NCBI GenBank assembly: GCA_949126835.1
Contig: OX421493.1
Coordinates: 59,939,898-60,003,897, forward strand
Direction of reading: 5' to 3'
Source of the DNA: Anisus vortex
Lineage: Eukaryota > Mollusca > Gastropoda > Planorbidae
Length of the DNA: 64,000 nucleotides
Under the pieces are notes generated by a model. That model was not told the origin of the DNA, did no database searches, and was given only the letters and a program-made list of their open reading frames with translations. The translations under genes were made by a program, and so were the position numbers. Positions 14,001 through 21,733 of this stretch are shown here, piece by piece; positions within the stretch are counted from its first letter, which is position 1, and each line of letters starts with the position of its first letter.

Positions 14001-15348
14001 AAATGATCTAGTAATATCAGAATCTCTTCTCACACTAAATGATCTAGTAATATCAGAATCTCTTCTCACACAAAAGTCGTTCAAAGCATTTTGTTTATTC
14101 CAACACAATTTCAAAACAAAAATCACATATTATAACTGATCACCTATTCTATCATTTCCAATTCTACTATAATCACTTCAAAATATTCTTAGTAGCCTAG
14201 AAACTTAAGCTTCTACAATTTTAAAACTCGACTCAACAGAGACTCATTTTTCACATGCTTCTCGAAAATCAACTTAATCAGGGATCGGCAACCCAAGGCA
14301 CGCGTGTCAGACTTGGTATCAGATTTTCAATGGCACGCGGAAAACCGCCCATTTAAAGGCTCTTCTACAAGAAATTGAATGCTAGAGCATTATGACATTT
14401 AAGCTGTTGGCACGCATACTGAATTCGAAATCCTGCTTAGGCACACTATTATCAAAAGGTTTAAAGGTTGCCTACCCCTGAACTAAACATTCCTTCAAAA
14501 GATATCGACAAAGTTGATGCATTTTAAAAATAATAAAATAGCGAAATGAATTATAATAATTTACAATTTAGCAAAATAATATTTATTTTTAATAATAAGT
14601 TAATAATATTTAATGTTCTCTTAAAGACCAACAGAAGAGGTCATTTTCGGATGGACGAGATTTTGAATAGCCTCATACGGAAGTGACGTTTGAGAAAGGA
14701 AATAAATCATCAAAACACGACGCAGTTAATCTATATTTAGCCATTTTGTTAAGAATGAGAACCAGGAAAAGATTCAAAACACGTGACATATCCTATATCC
14801 TTTCTCTTACGTCACTTTCCTATGTAAAACATCTCAAAGGGCTACAAGATTTGGATTTTTCCTCAGAAAAACACACACATTTAAGTGTAAATATTGAACT
14901 AATTACTTAAAAATTAACTTTGATATTTTGTATAAATGATTTTATTAACATTCAGATACTAAATACACTATTTCCTATCAAAACCAAATGTTAACTCAAT
15001 TTTTATAAAAAGCTCTACATTTGGTCTTAAATGTTTCCTTTCTCTTCATTTTTTTACAGTTATCTTTCTTTTTGTCAATTTCATTATTCTTTCATTAAAT
15101 ATTGAAACCAACAACTATACTACATTTAAATTAGGAAAGCAATTTTAAATAAAGTTTCAACAGTTAAGCCATATGTTAAATTTTCCTCTCTGTCAGAATT
15201 AAAAGGAAGCAAGTTCCTTGGAGACGTCAGTGTAAATCTTCTAATACCCATTGTGTCCTTTTGGTTGCTGTTTGGTGAAATAGTTTTTGGAATTTATTTT
15301 TACTATTTTCTGTACAAGAAAAGGACTGAAACACAAGGAGAGGAGTAG
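1888..15348 (+). CDS. Gene A: galactose-binding-like/EGF-like single-pass transmembrane protein (3' part of gene)
   Basis: Ten exons are readable: 1888-2052, 3136-3327, 3927-4148, 6330-6530, 7288-7413, 8450-8584, 9087-9227, 11568-11705, 13352-13486 and 15197-15348. Each internal exon starts and ends in phase 1 with GT/AG borders, and the joined frame is open for 534 codons to TAG at 15346. Exons 1-2 form a divergent galactose-binding-like module. Exons 3-4 form a clearer F5/8C or F-lectin-like module (start NVALKQNTWQSS, then KAVDGN). Exons 5-9 each encode one six- to eight-cysteine EGF-like module (CxxGxxGxxC style). The last exon gives a hydrophobic helix and a tail ending KKRTETQGEE. A cell-surface, probably glycosylated, receptor or scavenger-type protein is inferred. 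The ligand is unknown. The N-terminal exons are not in view. Confidence 0.85.
3136..3327 (+). CDS. Gene A exon: second half of galactose-binding-like module 1
   Basis: The acceptor AACCAG and donor GTATCG bound a phase 1-1 exon of 192 bases. It contains two cysteines and ends VTITGDGVKSLCSLYINGG, the typical closing strand of this module. Its paralogue is the gene B exon at 28513-28701, which ends KKICSLYVSR. Confidence 0.85.
3278..3440 (+). repeat. Partial tandem duplication of exon end and donor region
   Basis: A stretch covering the last about 50 bases of the preceding exon, its donor and the first intron bases is repeated about 80 bases downstream (the core ACAATTACAGGAGATGGAGT recurs). 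The second copy has an early in-frame TAA after GVK and has lost the clean GG/GTATCG donor, so it is unlikely to be used as an exon. Confidence 0.8.
3927..4148 (+). CDS. Gene A exon: first half of F5/8C or F-lectin-like module 2
   Basis: The acceptor TTTTTCAG and donor GTAAGT bound a phase 1-1 exon of 222 bases. It encodes RNVALKQNTWQSSNYS, then SYKAVDGNVNSDYF and CTHTN, which is the family signature of mollusc fucolectin/F5-8C-like domains. I do not see the F-lectin fucose motif (H, then RxD), so sugar binding is uncertain. Confidence 0.9.
4390..4512 (+). mobile_element. SINE family C copy
   Basis: This copy has the family block ATGCAAGACTAGACTCTGAC, then GATGAGCGTAGGACGC and the 3' tail AATCTTCTTTATAGAAGGAG followed by GCGTCTGTAAT and TAAGATAAG. 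The same block recurs near 19448, 37350, 37925 and, inverted, at 63875. Confidence 0.75.
4630..5590 (+). pseudogene. Decayed DDE-type transposase-like gene
   Basis: Three frame segments together resemble an invertebrate transposase-like family (recalled, not searched). The first (4640-4975) contains KVLCVDVKRVLLAR. The second, in another frame (about 4955-5140), contains DKVIIYSDGCTYQNRNRVFA, where the aspartate fits a catalytic position. The third (5141-5494) contains MEVDSVHATIERLKK and PYEVTYLTFDF, with a candidate glutamate. Frame changes and stops separate them, so the gene is dead. Conserved C-terminal sequence (LPSEVHSFY-like) follows up to about 5590 out of frame. It sits in gene A intron 3. 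The superfamily is not certain. Confidence 0.65.
5990..6300. mobile_element. Degenerate MITE with CCGGCCAAGT termini
   Basis: The left part has repeated CAAACCGGCCAA motifs, and the right part has TTTGCTTCTCCTGAAAAATT. The same right-end block and the same terminal motif occur in the intact copy at 55252-55490. Confidence 0.55.
6330..6530 (+). CDS. Gene A exon: second half of F5/8C or F-lectin-like module 2
   Basis: The acceptor TATGTAG and donor GTATAA bound a phase 1-1 exon of 201 bases. The peptide contains VYTVFDPGKNVITKVSIS and closes LTLCEVEIYGG, the standard last strand of F5/8C-like domains. With the 3927-4148 exon it makes a module of about 141 residues, the normal family length. 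Confidence 0.9.
6960..7095 (+). repeat. Short tandem repeat, unit about 47-63 bases, three copies
   Basis: The string CTGTTAGAGTATACAATTAG and close variants recur three times with TTATTGTTATG between. The repeat lies in the intron before the first EGF exon. Confidence 0.7.
7288..7413 (+). CDS. Gene A exon: EGF-like module 1
   Basis: The acceptor TTCCAACAG and donor GTATGT bound a phase 1-1 exon of 126 bases. It encodes ECSAGTYDLDCKKCPNTNC and further cysteines up to NQTDCLL, eight cysteines in all. It is the shortest EGF exon in the gene. Confidence 0.85.
7620..8160. mobile_element. Non-autonomous DNA transposon with GAGCGTTTGCAAT inverted termini and TA flanks
   Basis: The left terminus GAGCGTTTGCAAT is an exact inverted match to the right terminus ATTGCAAACGCTC, and both are flanked by TA (7618-7619 and 8161-8162). 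The interior of about 540 bases has no open frame. Terminal repeats plus a TA duplication suggest Tc1/mariner mobilisation. Confidence 0.75.
8450..8584 (+). CDS. Gene A exon: EGF-like module 2
   Basis: The acceptor CCTTACCAG and donor GTAAGC bound a phase 1-1 exon of 135 bases. It encodes DCKHGHFGNKCKNACPINC, then FNNSCNPVTGQCYKCK. It is almost identical over about 65 bases to the exon at 13352-13486, so the two are recent duplicates. Confidence 0.9.
8585..9086 (+). other. Intron without recognisable content
   Basis: This is AT-rich intron sequence with A-runs. I see no gene or dispersed repeat in it. Confidence 0.6.
9087..9227 (+). CDS. Gene A exon: EGF-like module 3
   Basis: The acceptor TTTATCAG and donor GTAAAA bound a phase 1-1 exon of 141 bases. 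It encodes VCDGGFWGENCTKLCNRNC, then KTCNHIDGICSGGC. It resembles the 11568-11705 exon (NFWGENCSTSCSSNC). Confidence 0.9.
9610..11142 (-). mobile_element. 5'-truncated RTE/Nimb-type LINE with target-site duplication
   Basis: The minus-strand reading gives reverse transcriptase from SGPDGIPAEAL through YRGITLL, QAGFRTSRSC, VDYEKAFDSVDRQTLWR, LDFADDLALLS and VLLYGAETW to the C-terminal block RRWRWIGHTLRKP and RKRGRPRNTWRKDVEA. Only two in-frame stops are obvious (TAA at 9930-9932 and one near 10995), so it is fairly young. The tail is (AAG)n. TTCCATAAAAAT at 9598-9609 recurs at 11143-11154, a 12-base target-site duplication. No endonuclease domain is present. It lies antisense in gene A intron 7. 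The clade is my best guess. Confidence 0.85.
11568..11705 (+). CDS. Gene A exon: EGF-like module 4
   Basis: The acceptor CTTTTTCAG and donor GTAAAA bound a phase 1-1 exon of 138 bases. It encodes ECTNNFWGENCSTSCSSNC, then KSCNTKTGHCPSGC and FQPKDCTK. Confidence 0.9.
11973..12237. mobile_element. Small MITE with GGCTATTYGGACCC inverted termini
   Basis: The left end contains AAGTGGCTATTTGGACCC. The right end GGGTCCGAATAGCCATTT is its near-perfect inverse. The interior has two copies of TTAGTATCGGTTAG. No target-site duplication is obvious. Confidence 0.6.
12690..13070 (-). mobile_element. LINE C-terminal fragment (RTE/Nimb-type)
   Basis: The minus-strand reading gives RCFRNLLGICYNDHIFNEH, then KKRTLEWYGHVTRTNGLVK and RKRGRQKKR, the C-terminal block of reverse-transcriptase polyproteins. 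There is a stop after RQKKR. It is a decayed fragment in gene A intron 8. Confidence 0.75.
13352..13486 (+). CDS. Gene A exon: EGF-like module 5
   Basis: The acceptor CTCTACAG and donor GTAAGA bound a phase 1-1 exon of 135 bases. It encodes FCNAGYFGKDCQTACPINC, then FNNSCSPVTGQCYKCKPG. It is the duplicate of the 8450-8584 exon. Flanking intron sequence (CTACAAACTAAAAAA upstream, TTATGTCATTA downstream) is also shared. Confidence 0.9.
13752..14078 (+). repeat. Minisatellite, 36-base unit, about 9 copies
   Basis: The unit contains ATCTAGTAATATCAGA and CTCTTCTCACACAAAATG. The array lies in the last intron of gene A. Confidence 0.9.
14279..14480. mobile_element. hAT-type MITE (CAGGGGTCGGCAACC family)
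   Basis: The left end is CAGGGATCGGCAACC and the right end is GGTTGCCTACCCCTG. Interior GGCACGC motifs are shared with the copies at 20188, 38156, 49392 and 57288. The flanks AACTTAAT and AACTAAAC match in six of eight positions, as an old 8-base hAT duplication would. Confidence 0.75.
14481..15196 (+). other. Intron sequence before the gene A membrane exon
   Basis: This is AT-rich sequence. An open frame at 14683-14910 has no recognisable domain and no splice support. I see nothing else. Confidence 0.5.
15197..15348 (+). CDS. Gene A last exon: transmembrane helix and short tail
   Basis: The acceptor CTCTGTCAG opens the exon in phase 1. It encodes a linker, then a hydrophobic stretch (VNLLIPIVSFWLLFGEIVFG and IYFYYFLY), then the basic tail KKRTETQGEE and TAG. 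There is no kinase or phosphatase domain and no tyrosine motif in the tail, so any signalling would need a partner. Confidence 0.9.
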
Positions 15349-15395
15349 GCTAAGCCAGGTGTTTGACTTTCTATGTTTCATTTGTAGGCCTTGTG

Positions 15396-15401
15396 AATAA
15401 A
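15396..15401 (+). promoter_or_regulatory. Poly(A) signal AATAAA of gene A
   Basis: AATAAA lies 48 bases after the gene A stop, and overlapping AAATAAAATAAA motifs follow at about 15416-15428. Confidence 0.6.
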
Positions 15402-15502
15402 TGAGCAACTATTGTAAAATAAAATAAAAATGTCAAAGAACCTTTTAAGACTTTTATTTTATTGTTTTGTTCCCGCTGTCCAATATCTGGTAAAGTGAGA
15501 TG

Positions 15503-16214
15503 TAAAGGCTAAGCCACACTATACTCAAGGAATCACGTTTTGACTGGAATCATGATTCAGCGAATCACTAGAATTTGTTTCAGAGCGAATCAGAAATACG
15601 CTGTTTCACAATCAGCCATGCCACACGTAAAACACGATTCTTAGAAAATTTTATTTTCAAAAGAATCAAGAAAGTGTTCAAGAAAAAATCAAAAAAGTGT
15701 TCAAGAAAGAATCAAGAAAGTGTTCAAGAAAGAATCAAGAAAGTGTTGAGAGTGCCTGTTCTTGACGCGACATTTTATGTTCAAGAATCATGAATTCTAG
15801 CGGTGACGATGAAGTAGTCTTGGTCTTTGCCGCTGCGTCCTTTCTACTAAATTAAAGCAAAAAGAAAACGAAAACGAAATTGAATCGAAAGAAGAACGAT
15901 CTATGGAGCATACCATGCCCTTTTAAAGCGAACTGGAAGACGAAGCTGCCATCTTTGTTTTGTTTTTTAAATAGGCTAATTATCACATGATCTAGTTTGC
16001 GCTTCCCATTGGCTGACACAGCTTGAATCACGAATCATGATTCCAAATTTTAGAACATGTTCTAAATCTGTGAATCATCGCGAATCACTACTAAAACTGA
16101 TTATGGTAAATCAAGTTTCGCACTATGTCACATTTGAAACGGGGAGAATCATCGTGATTTTTTAATTGAATCGCAGCGAAGCACTGATTTTGTTTTTAGT
16201 GCGGCCTAGCCTTA
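15503..16214. mobile_element. Non-autonomous element with TAAAGGCTAAGCCACAC inverted termini
   Basis: The left end TAAAGGCTAAGCCACACT is matched by the inverse of the right end (AGTGCGGCCTAGCCTTAA). Inside, GAATCA-rich motifs occur in both orientations, and a 20-23-base tandem repeat (AAGAAAGTGTTCAAGAAAGA) lies at 15660-15745. There is no transposase frame. The superfamily is unknown; the ends are compatible with hAT. Confidence 0.6.
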
Positions 16215-16259
16215 AGTCTGAATATGTCAATAAATATATTTGATGTAATGAAAAAATTT

Positions 16260-17035
16260 GAAATCATATCTTTTCGTTAAAGCTTTATATCAATATTTTA
16301 CATTGAAAACATATTTTTTTGCAACGGCTTTATATCAATATTATACATTGGTTACATATCTTTTGGCTACAGATTTATATCAATATTATACATTGGTAAC
16401 ATATCTTTTGGCTACAGATTTATATCAATATTATACATAGGAAACATATTTAGGCTACAGCTTTATATCAATATTATACATTGCTAACATATCTTTGGCT
16501 ACAGCTTTATATCAATATTATACATCGGAAACTTATCTTTTGGCTACAGCTTTATATCAATATTATGCATCGGAAACTTATCTTTTGGCTACAGCTTTAT
16601 ATCAATATTATACATCGGAAACTTATCTTTTGGCTACAGCTTTATGTCAATATTATACAATAGAAACATATCTTTTGGCCACAGCTTTATATCAATATTA
16701 TACATTGGAAAAATATCTTTTGGTTACAGCTTTATAGCAATATTATACAATAGAAACATATCTTTTGGCCACAGCTTTATATCAATATTATACATTGGAA
16801 AAATATCTTTTGGTTACAGCTTTATAGCAATATTATACAATAGAAACATATCTTTTGGGCACAGCTTTATATCAATATTATACATTGGAAACATATCTTT
16901 AGGTTACTGCTTTTTATCAATATTATACATTGGAAACATATTTTTTGGCTATAGCTTTATATCAATATTATACATTGGAAACATATCTTTTGGCTATAGC
17001 TTTTTATCAATATTATACATTGGAAGCATAAAGAA
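16260..17035 (+). repeat. Minisatellite, 45-base unit, about 17 copies
   Basis: The unit contains CTTTTGGCTACAGCTTTATA and TCAATATTATACATTGGAAA. Because 45 is a multiple of three, several frames stay open and give repetitive peptides; these are not genes. The array is intergenic between genes A and B and is followed by (TCTC)-rich sequence to about 17250. Confidence 0.9.
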
Positions 17036-17269
17036 ATAAAATAACTTAATGAAGAACTTCCATTAATCTTTCATCTCTCTTCATCCTTTCCATCTATCTC
17101 TCTCTCCACCAATGTCAATATCGCTATATTTCTATATTTCTTATATATCTTTCTCTATCTCTCTCTCTGATTATGTCTTTATCTCTCAATCTTTCTCTCT
17201 ATTACTAGATCTCTTTTTCTCTTATTTCTTATCTCTCTATCTATAAAGAAACATTCTAAATAGATGAAA

Positions 17270-17960
17270 TAGGAAATATCAATTCAGAAGAAAGAGGCAC
17301 AAAACAAATTCTACACAAGCTTTAAAGCAAACTAAGCTTCTGGCCCGGATAAAATACGGGCAATAGTTACTATCTCCAATCTTTATAATACTTTTTCAGG
17401 CCTCTCTAAACCAGGGCAAAGTGCCCTAAGATTGGAAATTAGCCAATGTAACCCCCCGTTTTAAAAACAAATAATGAATCTGACCCTAGGAATCGCAAAC
17501 CAGTTTCCCTTAAAAGTTACAAGCAAAACCTGCAAAATACTTGAGCATATAATATATTGTAGTATAGTAAATCACATAGACAAACTTAATGCAGTGTGCC
17601 CACACCAACATGGCTTCAGGGAAAACAGATCAAGTGAAACTCAATTAATGAGCTTAATAGATGACGTATCTAAGGGATTAAGCCTACCTAGATAATAACA
17701 ACAAAAATGATGCTATATTACTAGATTTATTTCTTAAGTCTAAAGCATTCGATTAAGTTCATCCTACTAGATTACTAAAAGAATGTTTATATAAAATCTC
17801 TTGACAGTTAGACTTAAAAAAAAAATTAATAACTGATGGCTCTAAATCATGACCGATAACTGTTCTAACTGTTCTGGGACCTGAACTATTTCTAATTTAT
17901 ATTAATGACTTACCCAATTGCATAAATACAGGAACTAAAATAAGACTATTTCCAGAGGAG
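17270..17960 (+). mobile_element. Decayed CR1/Jockey-type LINE reverse transcriptase fragment
   Basis: The plus-strand reading with several frameshifts and stops gives a remnant of SGPDKI, then FPLKVTSKTCKILEHII, CPHQHGFRENRSSETQL and finally GPELFLIYINDLPNCI. These are the reverse-transcriptase blocks around the fingers and palm. It is clearly inactive. Confidence 0.75.
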
Positions 17961-18011
17961 TTAAGAAGTTTTAAAAACTGTAAAGACAGTAAATCAAATA
18001 AAGCTACAATG

Positions 18012-18250
18012 GAATGGGCCACATAACAAGGGCCACATAACAAGGGCCACATAACAAGAGCCACATAACAAGAGCCACATAACAAGGGCCACATAACAAG
18101 GGCCACATAACAAGGGCCACATAACAAGGACCACATAACAAGGCCACATAACAAGGGCCACATAACAAGGGCCACATAACAAGGACCACATAACAAGGCC
18201 ACATAACAAGGGACACATAACAAGGGATACATAACAATAGCCACATAACA
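18012..18250 (+). repeat. Minisatellite, 14-base unit, about 17 copies
   Basis: The unit is AAGGGCCACATAAC with small variants. It runs directly into a LINE fragment whose sequence CAGGGTCACATAATAAGAG resembles the unit. The long minus-strand frames over it (17897-18496) are repeat artefacts. Confidence 0.9.
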
Positions 18251-18254
18251 AGGG

Positions 18255-18500
18255 CCAACGTGCTTCCCAAGACCATACTGCAGGGTCACATAATAAGAGA
18301 AAACGGGCTTGCCAAGACCATACTGCAGGGCCATCACCAGGGGAGGGAGAAAGAGAGGAAGACAAAGGAAACGATGGGAGGACAACCTCAAGGAGTGGGA
18401 GAGAGTAAAGCTTTGTGACGTAATTAGAAGAGCGGAGAGATGGAACAAATAGAAGAAAAATCTACTTGCACCTTGTTGGCTAAATGAGCAAGTCATTTGG
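18255..18500 (+). mobile_element. LINE C-terminal fragment (RTE/Nimb-type)
   Basis: The plus-strand reading gives NGLAKTILQG, then with one frame change RKRGRQRKRWEDNLKEWER and IRRAERWNK. It is the same LINE family as the minus-strand piece at 12690-13070. Confidence 0.7.
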
Positions 18501-18559
18501 CCGTGGACAGAAGAAACTGACCAACTACTTTATATTTTCATAATTAAATTAAAAAAAAT

Positions 18560-18770
18560 GAATGATGTACTTTTGTAATGTCCATAGTAAATGATGTGCT
18601 TTTGTAATGTCCATAATGAATGATGTACTTTTGTAATGTCCATAGTAAATGATGTGCTTTTGTAATGTCCATAATGAATGATGTGCTTTTGTAATGTCCA
18701 TAATGAATGATGTGCTTTTGTAATGCCCATAGTGAATGATGTGCATTTGTATTGCCCATAGTGAATGCCC
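18560..18770 (+). repeat. Minisatellite, 29-base unit, about 7 copies
   Basis: The unit contains GATGTGCTTTTGTAATGTCC and ATAATGAAT. It gives minus-strand frames that cycle through all three readings. Confidence 0.85.
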
Positions 18771-18959
18771 ATTAATTTATATGAAATAAATGTCTTTTCA
18801 CGTAACTATTCTTTTGATTCATCATTAGTCAAATAAAATGTAATCAATTTTGTGACCATTCCTGTTGCACTGTATTAGTTCTATTAGGATTAGGTTAGAA
18901 TTTATTAACTCCCTTTTTTTGTGATTACCTTCCTTTGTAACTAGCGGTCACATTCTTTT

Positions 18960-19075
18960 GGTGACCCTTGGTGACCCTTACCCCCTGTCCGTTTGGATAA
19001 GCGTTCACGTAGGGGGAGAGGGGTATCAAGAAAAAAAGGGGGGGCCCGGGGGGGGGGGGGGGGTCGACCACCTGT
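18960..19075 (+). repeat. G-rich tract with GGGCCCGGG centre
   Basis: Runs of G longer than 15 bases surround a CCCGGG palindrome at 19038-19064, followed by GTCGACC. Homopolymer length is unreliable in assemblies, so the exact sequence should be treated with care. Confidence 0.5.
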
Positions 19076-19289
19076 TGGGTAGTTGTTTATTTATAGAGTA
19101 GAGTGTAATGAGAGACGGCTATTAAGCTGTGTTTTAATACTACATTTGTTTTTCTTAAATCCTGTCATTGTTTACTTGTATTTGTATTGAGCGTCGATGT
19201 ATTGTGGTACATCAAATTAAAGGTATGTTAATTGTTCCTGGTGTCGTTTCTAAATTACTTGGATGAAAGTTTGTTGGCGTGTCATTATA

Positions 19290-19360
19290 GGAACGTTCAA
19301 GACCACAGAAACTGGTGAACGCTGTTTCACCGGCCCAATCGATAAATTTGGTCCGAAGGG
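19290..19360 (+). mobile_element. SINE family A, 3' fragment
   Basis: CCACAGAAACTGGTGAACGC, TTTCACCGGCCC and AATTTGGTCCGAAGGG match the 3' half of the tRNA-derived SINE seen complete at 24059. Confidence 0.7.
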
Positions 19361-19447
19361 ATACTTGTGTTTGTCTTTCCCATAGCAACCTATTACAGTG
19401 CTCAAATAAATAGACATAAGAACTAATGCATATATAAGTACTTTTTA

Positions 19448-19605
19448 TACCCGAGTGGTACCCGGGCATGGAACAGGTTGCCTTAACAAACCAGGTAAAC
19501 CAGTAAGATCTAGCCTAACATCAGTTAAATGCAAGACTGGACTCTGATCACGGTTGAGCGTAGGGTCAATAATCTTTTTTGTAGAAGGAACGCCTGTAAC
19601 CTATA
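19448..19605 (+). mobile_element. SINE family C copy
   Basis: The head CCCGAGTGGTACCCGGGCAT is followed by GCAAGACTGGACTCTGATCA and the tail TTGTAGAAGGAACGCCTGTA. This is a nearly full-length copy of the element at 4390 and 37350. Confidence 0.75.
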
Positions 19606-20187
19606 ATAACGCAGTTGAAAAATACAGTAAAAACTATTAATTTTAAAAATAAGTATTAAAAAAAGATGCTGTTTCGACAATATAAAATATTGGACAGGGC
19701 TCCAGTTGACTAAACTATTGTTGAAATAGGCAAAAGTGGTGAATGTTGACTGCTGAGTTGTCCATTCGCTGCTCCCAAAGATTACACCGGTTATGCAAAT
19801 GATGATGATTATTAAAAAAAATAGAAACGCCAATCCTGATATTTTTAACCCAAAGTGTGCAATTTTTTTCGGAAATCCCATACTTGAATTGTTTACTCAG
19901 AAAGGTCAAAATACTTTTGAACGACAGGTACAAATTTAACACGAAAAAAAAAAGTTTTTGAAACGGTAAGAATTGAGCTTTTAAATATGTTTCTTTGTTG
20001 ATCTTTTCATAAATATGTGATTAATATACTACAGCGTATAAGTATTGTCCTAGTGTTTCATGTATCATTAGAATCAAGTTTTTTTTATAGTCTACGTCAA
20101 CACAACAAAGTAAAGACACTATCAACATTGGGTATTTTTTATTATTCAACATTCAATAACATTATATATGAATTATTCGACTAGTCA

Positions 20188-20393
20188 CAGGGGTTGACAG
20201 CCTTTTGATAATAGCGTGCCCAAGTAGGATTTCTAATTCATCCAGGGTGCCAAAAGTTGAAAATTCATGCTGCTCTAGCAGTCCATTTCTCACCGAAAAG
20301 GCCTGAATTGACTTTTTGGGAGTCTTCCGCGTACCAATAAAGATCGCTCTGCGTGCCAAGTTTGGTACGCGTAACATAGGTTGCCAATCCCTG
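20188..20393. mobile_element. hAT-type MITE (CAGGGGTCGGCAACC family)
   Basis: The left end is CAGGGGTTGACAGCC and the right end GGTTGCCAATCCCTG; GCGTGCCAAGTTTGGTACGC lies near the right end. Same family as 14279 and 38156. Confidence 0.75.
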
Positions 20394-20574
20394 TACTAGA
20401 CTATCACTTATTCTATATTTGAATGACAACTATAATATAAAATCTTGTAGTTGTATTTTTGCATTAACTGTCTCTTGGCCGGACTTTAACTTGTTGATGC
20501 CCTAAACTACATAAAGTGTAGAGAAAATACGCCTTATTATAATTACATCCGTTATTCAAAGAAAAAAAAATATA

Positions 20575-21040
20575 GGCCATATAGCTATTTAATATAGGCC
20601 CTATAGCTATTTAATATAGGCCTCATAGCTATTTTATATAGGCCCAATAGCTATTTAATATAGGCCCTATAGCTATTTAATATAGGCCTCATAGCTATTT
20701 TATATAGGCCCCATAGCTATTTTATATAGGCCCCGTAGCTATTTAATATAGGCCCTATAGCTATTTAATATAGGCCCCATAGCTATTTAATATAGGCCCC
20801 ATAGCTATTTAATATAGGCCCCATAGCTATTTTATATTGGCCCCGTAGCTATTTAATATAGGCCCTATAGCTATTTAATATAGGCCCTATAGCTATTTAA
20901 TATAGGCCCTATAGCTATTTAATATAGGTATTATAGCTATTTAATATAGGCCCCATTGCTATTTAATATAGGCCCCATAGCTATTTAATATAGGTACTAT
21001 AGCTTTTAGCTATTTAATATAGGCCCTATAGCTATTTAAC
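20575..21040 (+). repeat. Minisatellite, 22-base unit, about 21 copies
   Basis: The unit contains TATTTAATATAGGCCCCATA and GC. It lies upstream of gene B. Confidence 0.9.
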
Positions 21041-21687
21041 TAATGTTGTACTTACAAAGTAAAAGAATCAAATGTGTCTTTACATAATCCTCTTAACGGC
21101 TCGAAGTTTAGATTTCATTTTAAGTTTCTTTTACTTTGTCCGAAATCTAGAATATTGTTTGTTTTGTTTAAAGATATGATACTCAACGTGTCAAATTTCT
21201 TATAAGTGATGCTAAATGCAGAATATTTGTGTATATAGTTGTTTTCTTTCAGTGTTATGTTACTTCTATGCTCTTAGCGTGTTTTTTGTTGCTCAATGTT
21301 AAATGCGCTCTGTGAGCTTGCATTATGTTTGTTGGCAGAGCTATATAAATAAAAGGTGTATTATTATTTAACAATTATCTTTCTCCAAATCAATTTGTCA
21401 CAACTTTCACATATGATGAAACTGACATCGTGTGGTTTTGAATACTATTAATGTCCTACATATATATATATATATACAATCTTGATGTTGAAAATATTAT
21501 TTTTCCAGATTAGTCATGTTTCATTGTAATTATCTTTCAGGGTAAATATATTTCTCTCTATAACGTCATTGATGTTCCTGAATTCAGTGATGTTTCTATG
21601 ATCAACATTGTGAGGATATTCTTTTATAATCAAATCACCTGCTTTGCAGTTAGTTGAACCTCTAAATCTTCTAATCAACTCTATGAT
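21041..21687 (+). other. Upstream region of gene B
   Basis: This is AT-rich sequence with a (TA)n run at 21460-21476. It should contain the gene B promoter, but no TATA box or initiator can be assigned. The frame of the proposed start is closed by TGA at 21655-21657. Confidence 0.4.
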
Positions 21688-21733
21688 ATGATGAATATAG
21701 TTGTCTTACTAACATTTTCTCCACACGCATGGC
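21688..21733 (+). CDS. Gene B exon 1: start codon and signal peptide
   Basis: ATGATG opens MMNIVVLLTFSPHAW and the exon ends in phase 1 at a perfect GTAAGT donor. The short hydrophobic core (IVVLLTF) fits a signal peptide, and the phase matches the next exon to give HACPSG. It is the only candidate found between gene A and the EGF exon, 2.7 kb upstream of exon 2. Transcript data would be needed to prove the link. Confidence 0.6.

Noticed and set aside
16258..17039. Several overlapping plus-strand frames with repeated YQYYTLETYLLATAL-like peptides
   Set aside because: The 45-base repeat period keeps all frames open. There is no conserved domain or flanking exon.
17897..18496. 199-codon minus-strand frame rich in CYVALVMWPLL
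   Set aside because: It is a product of the 14-base minisatellite and an antisense LINE fragment.
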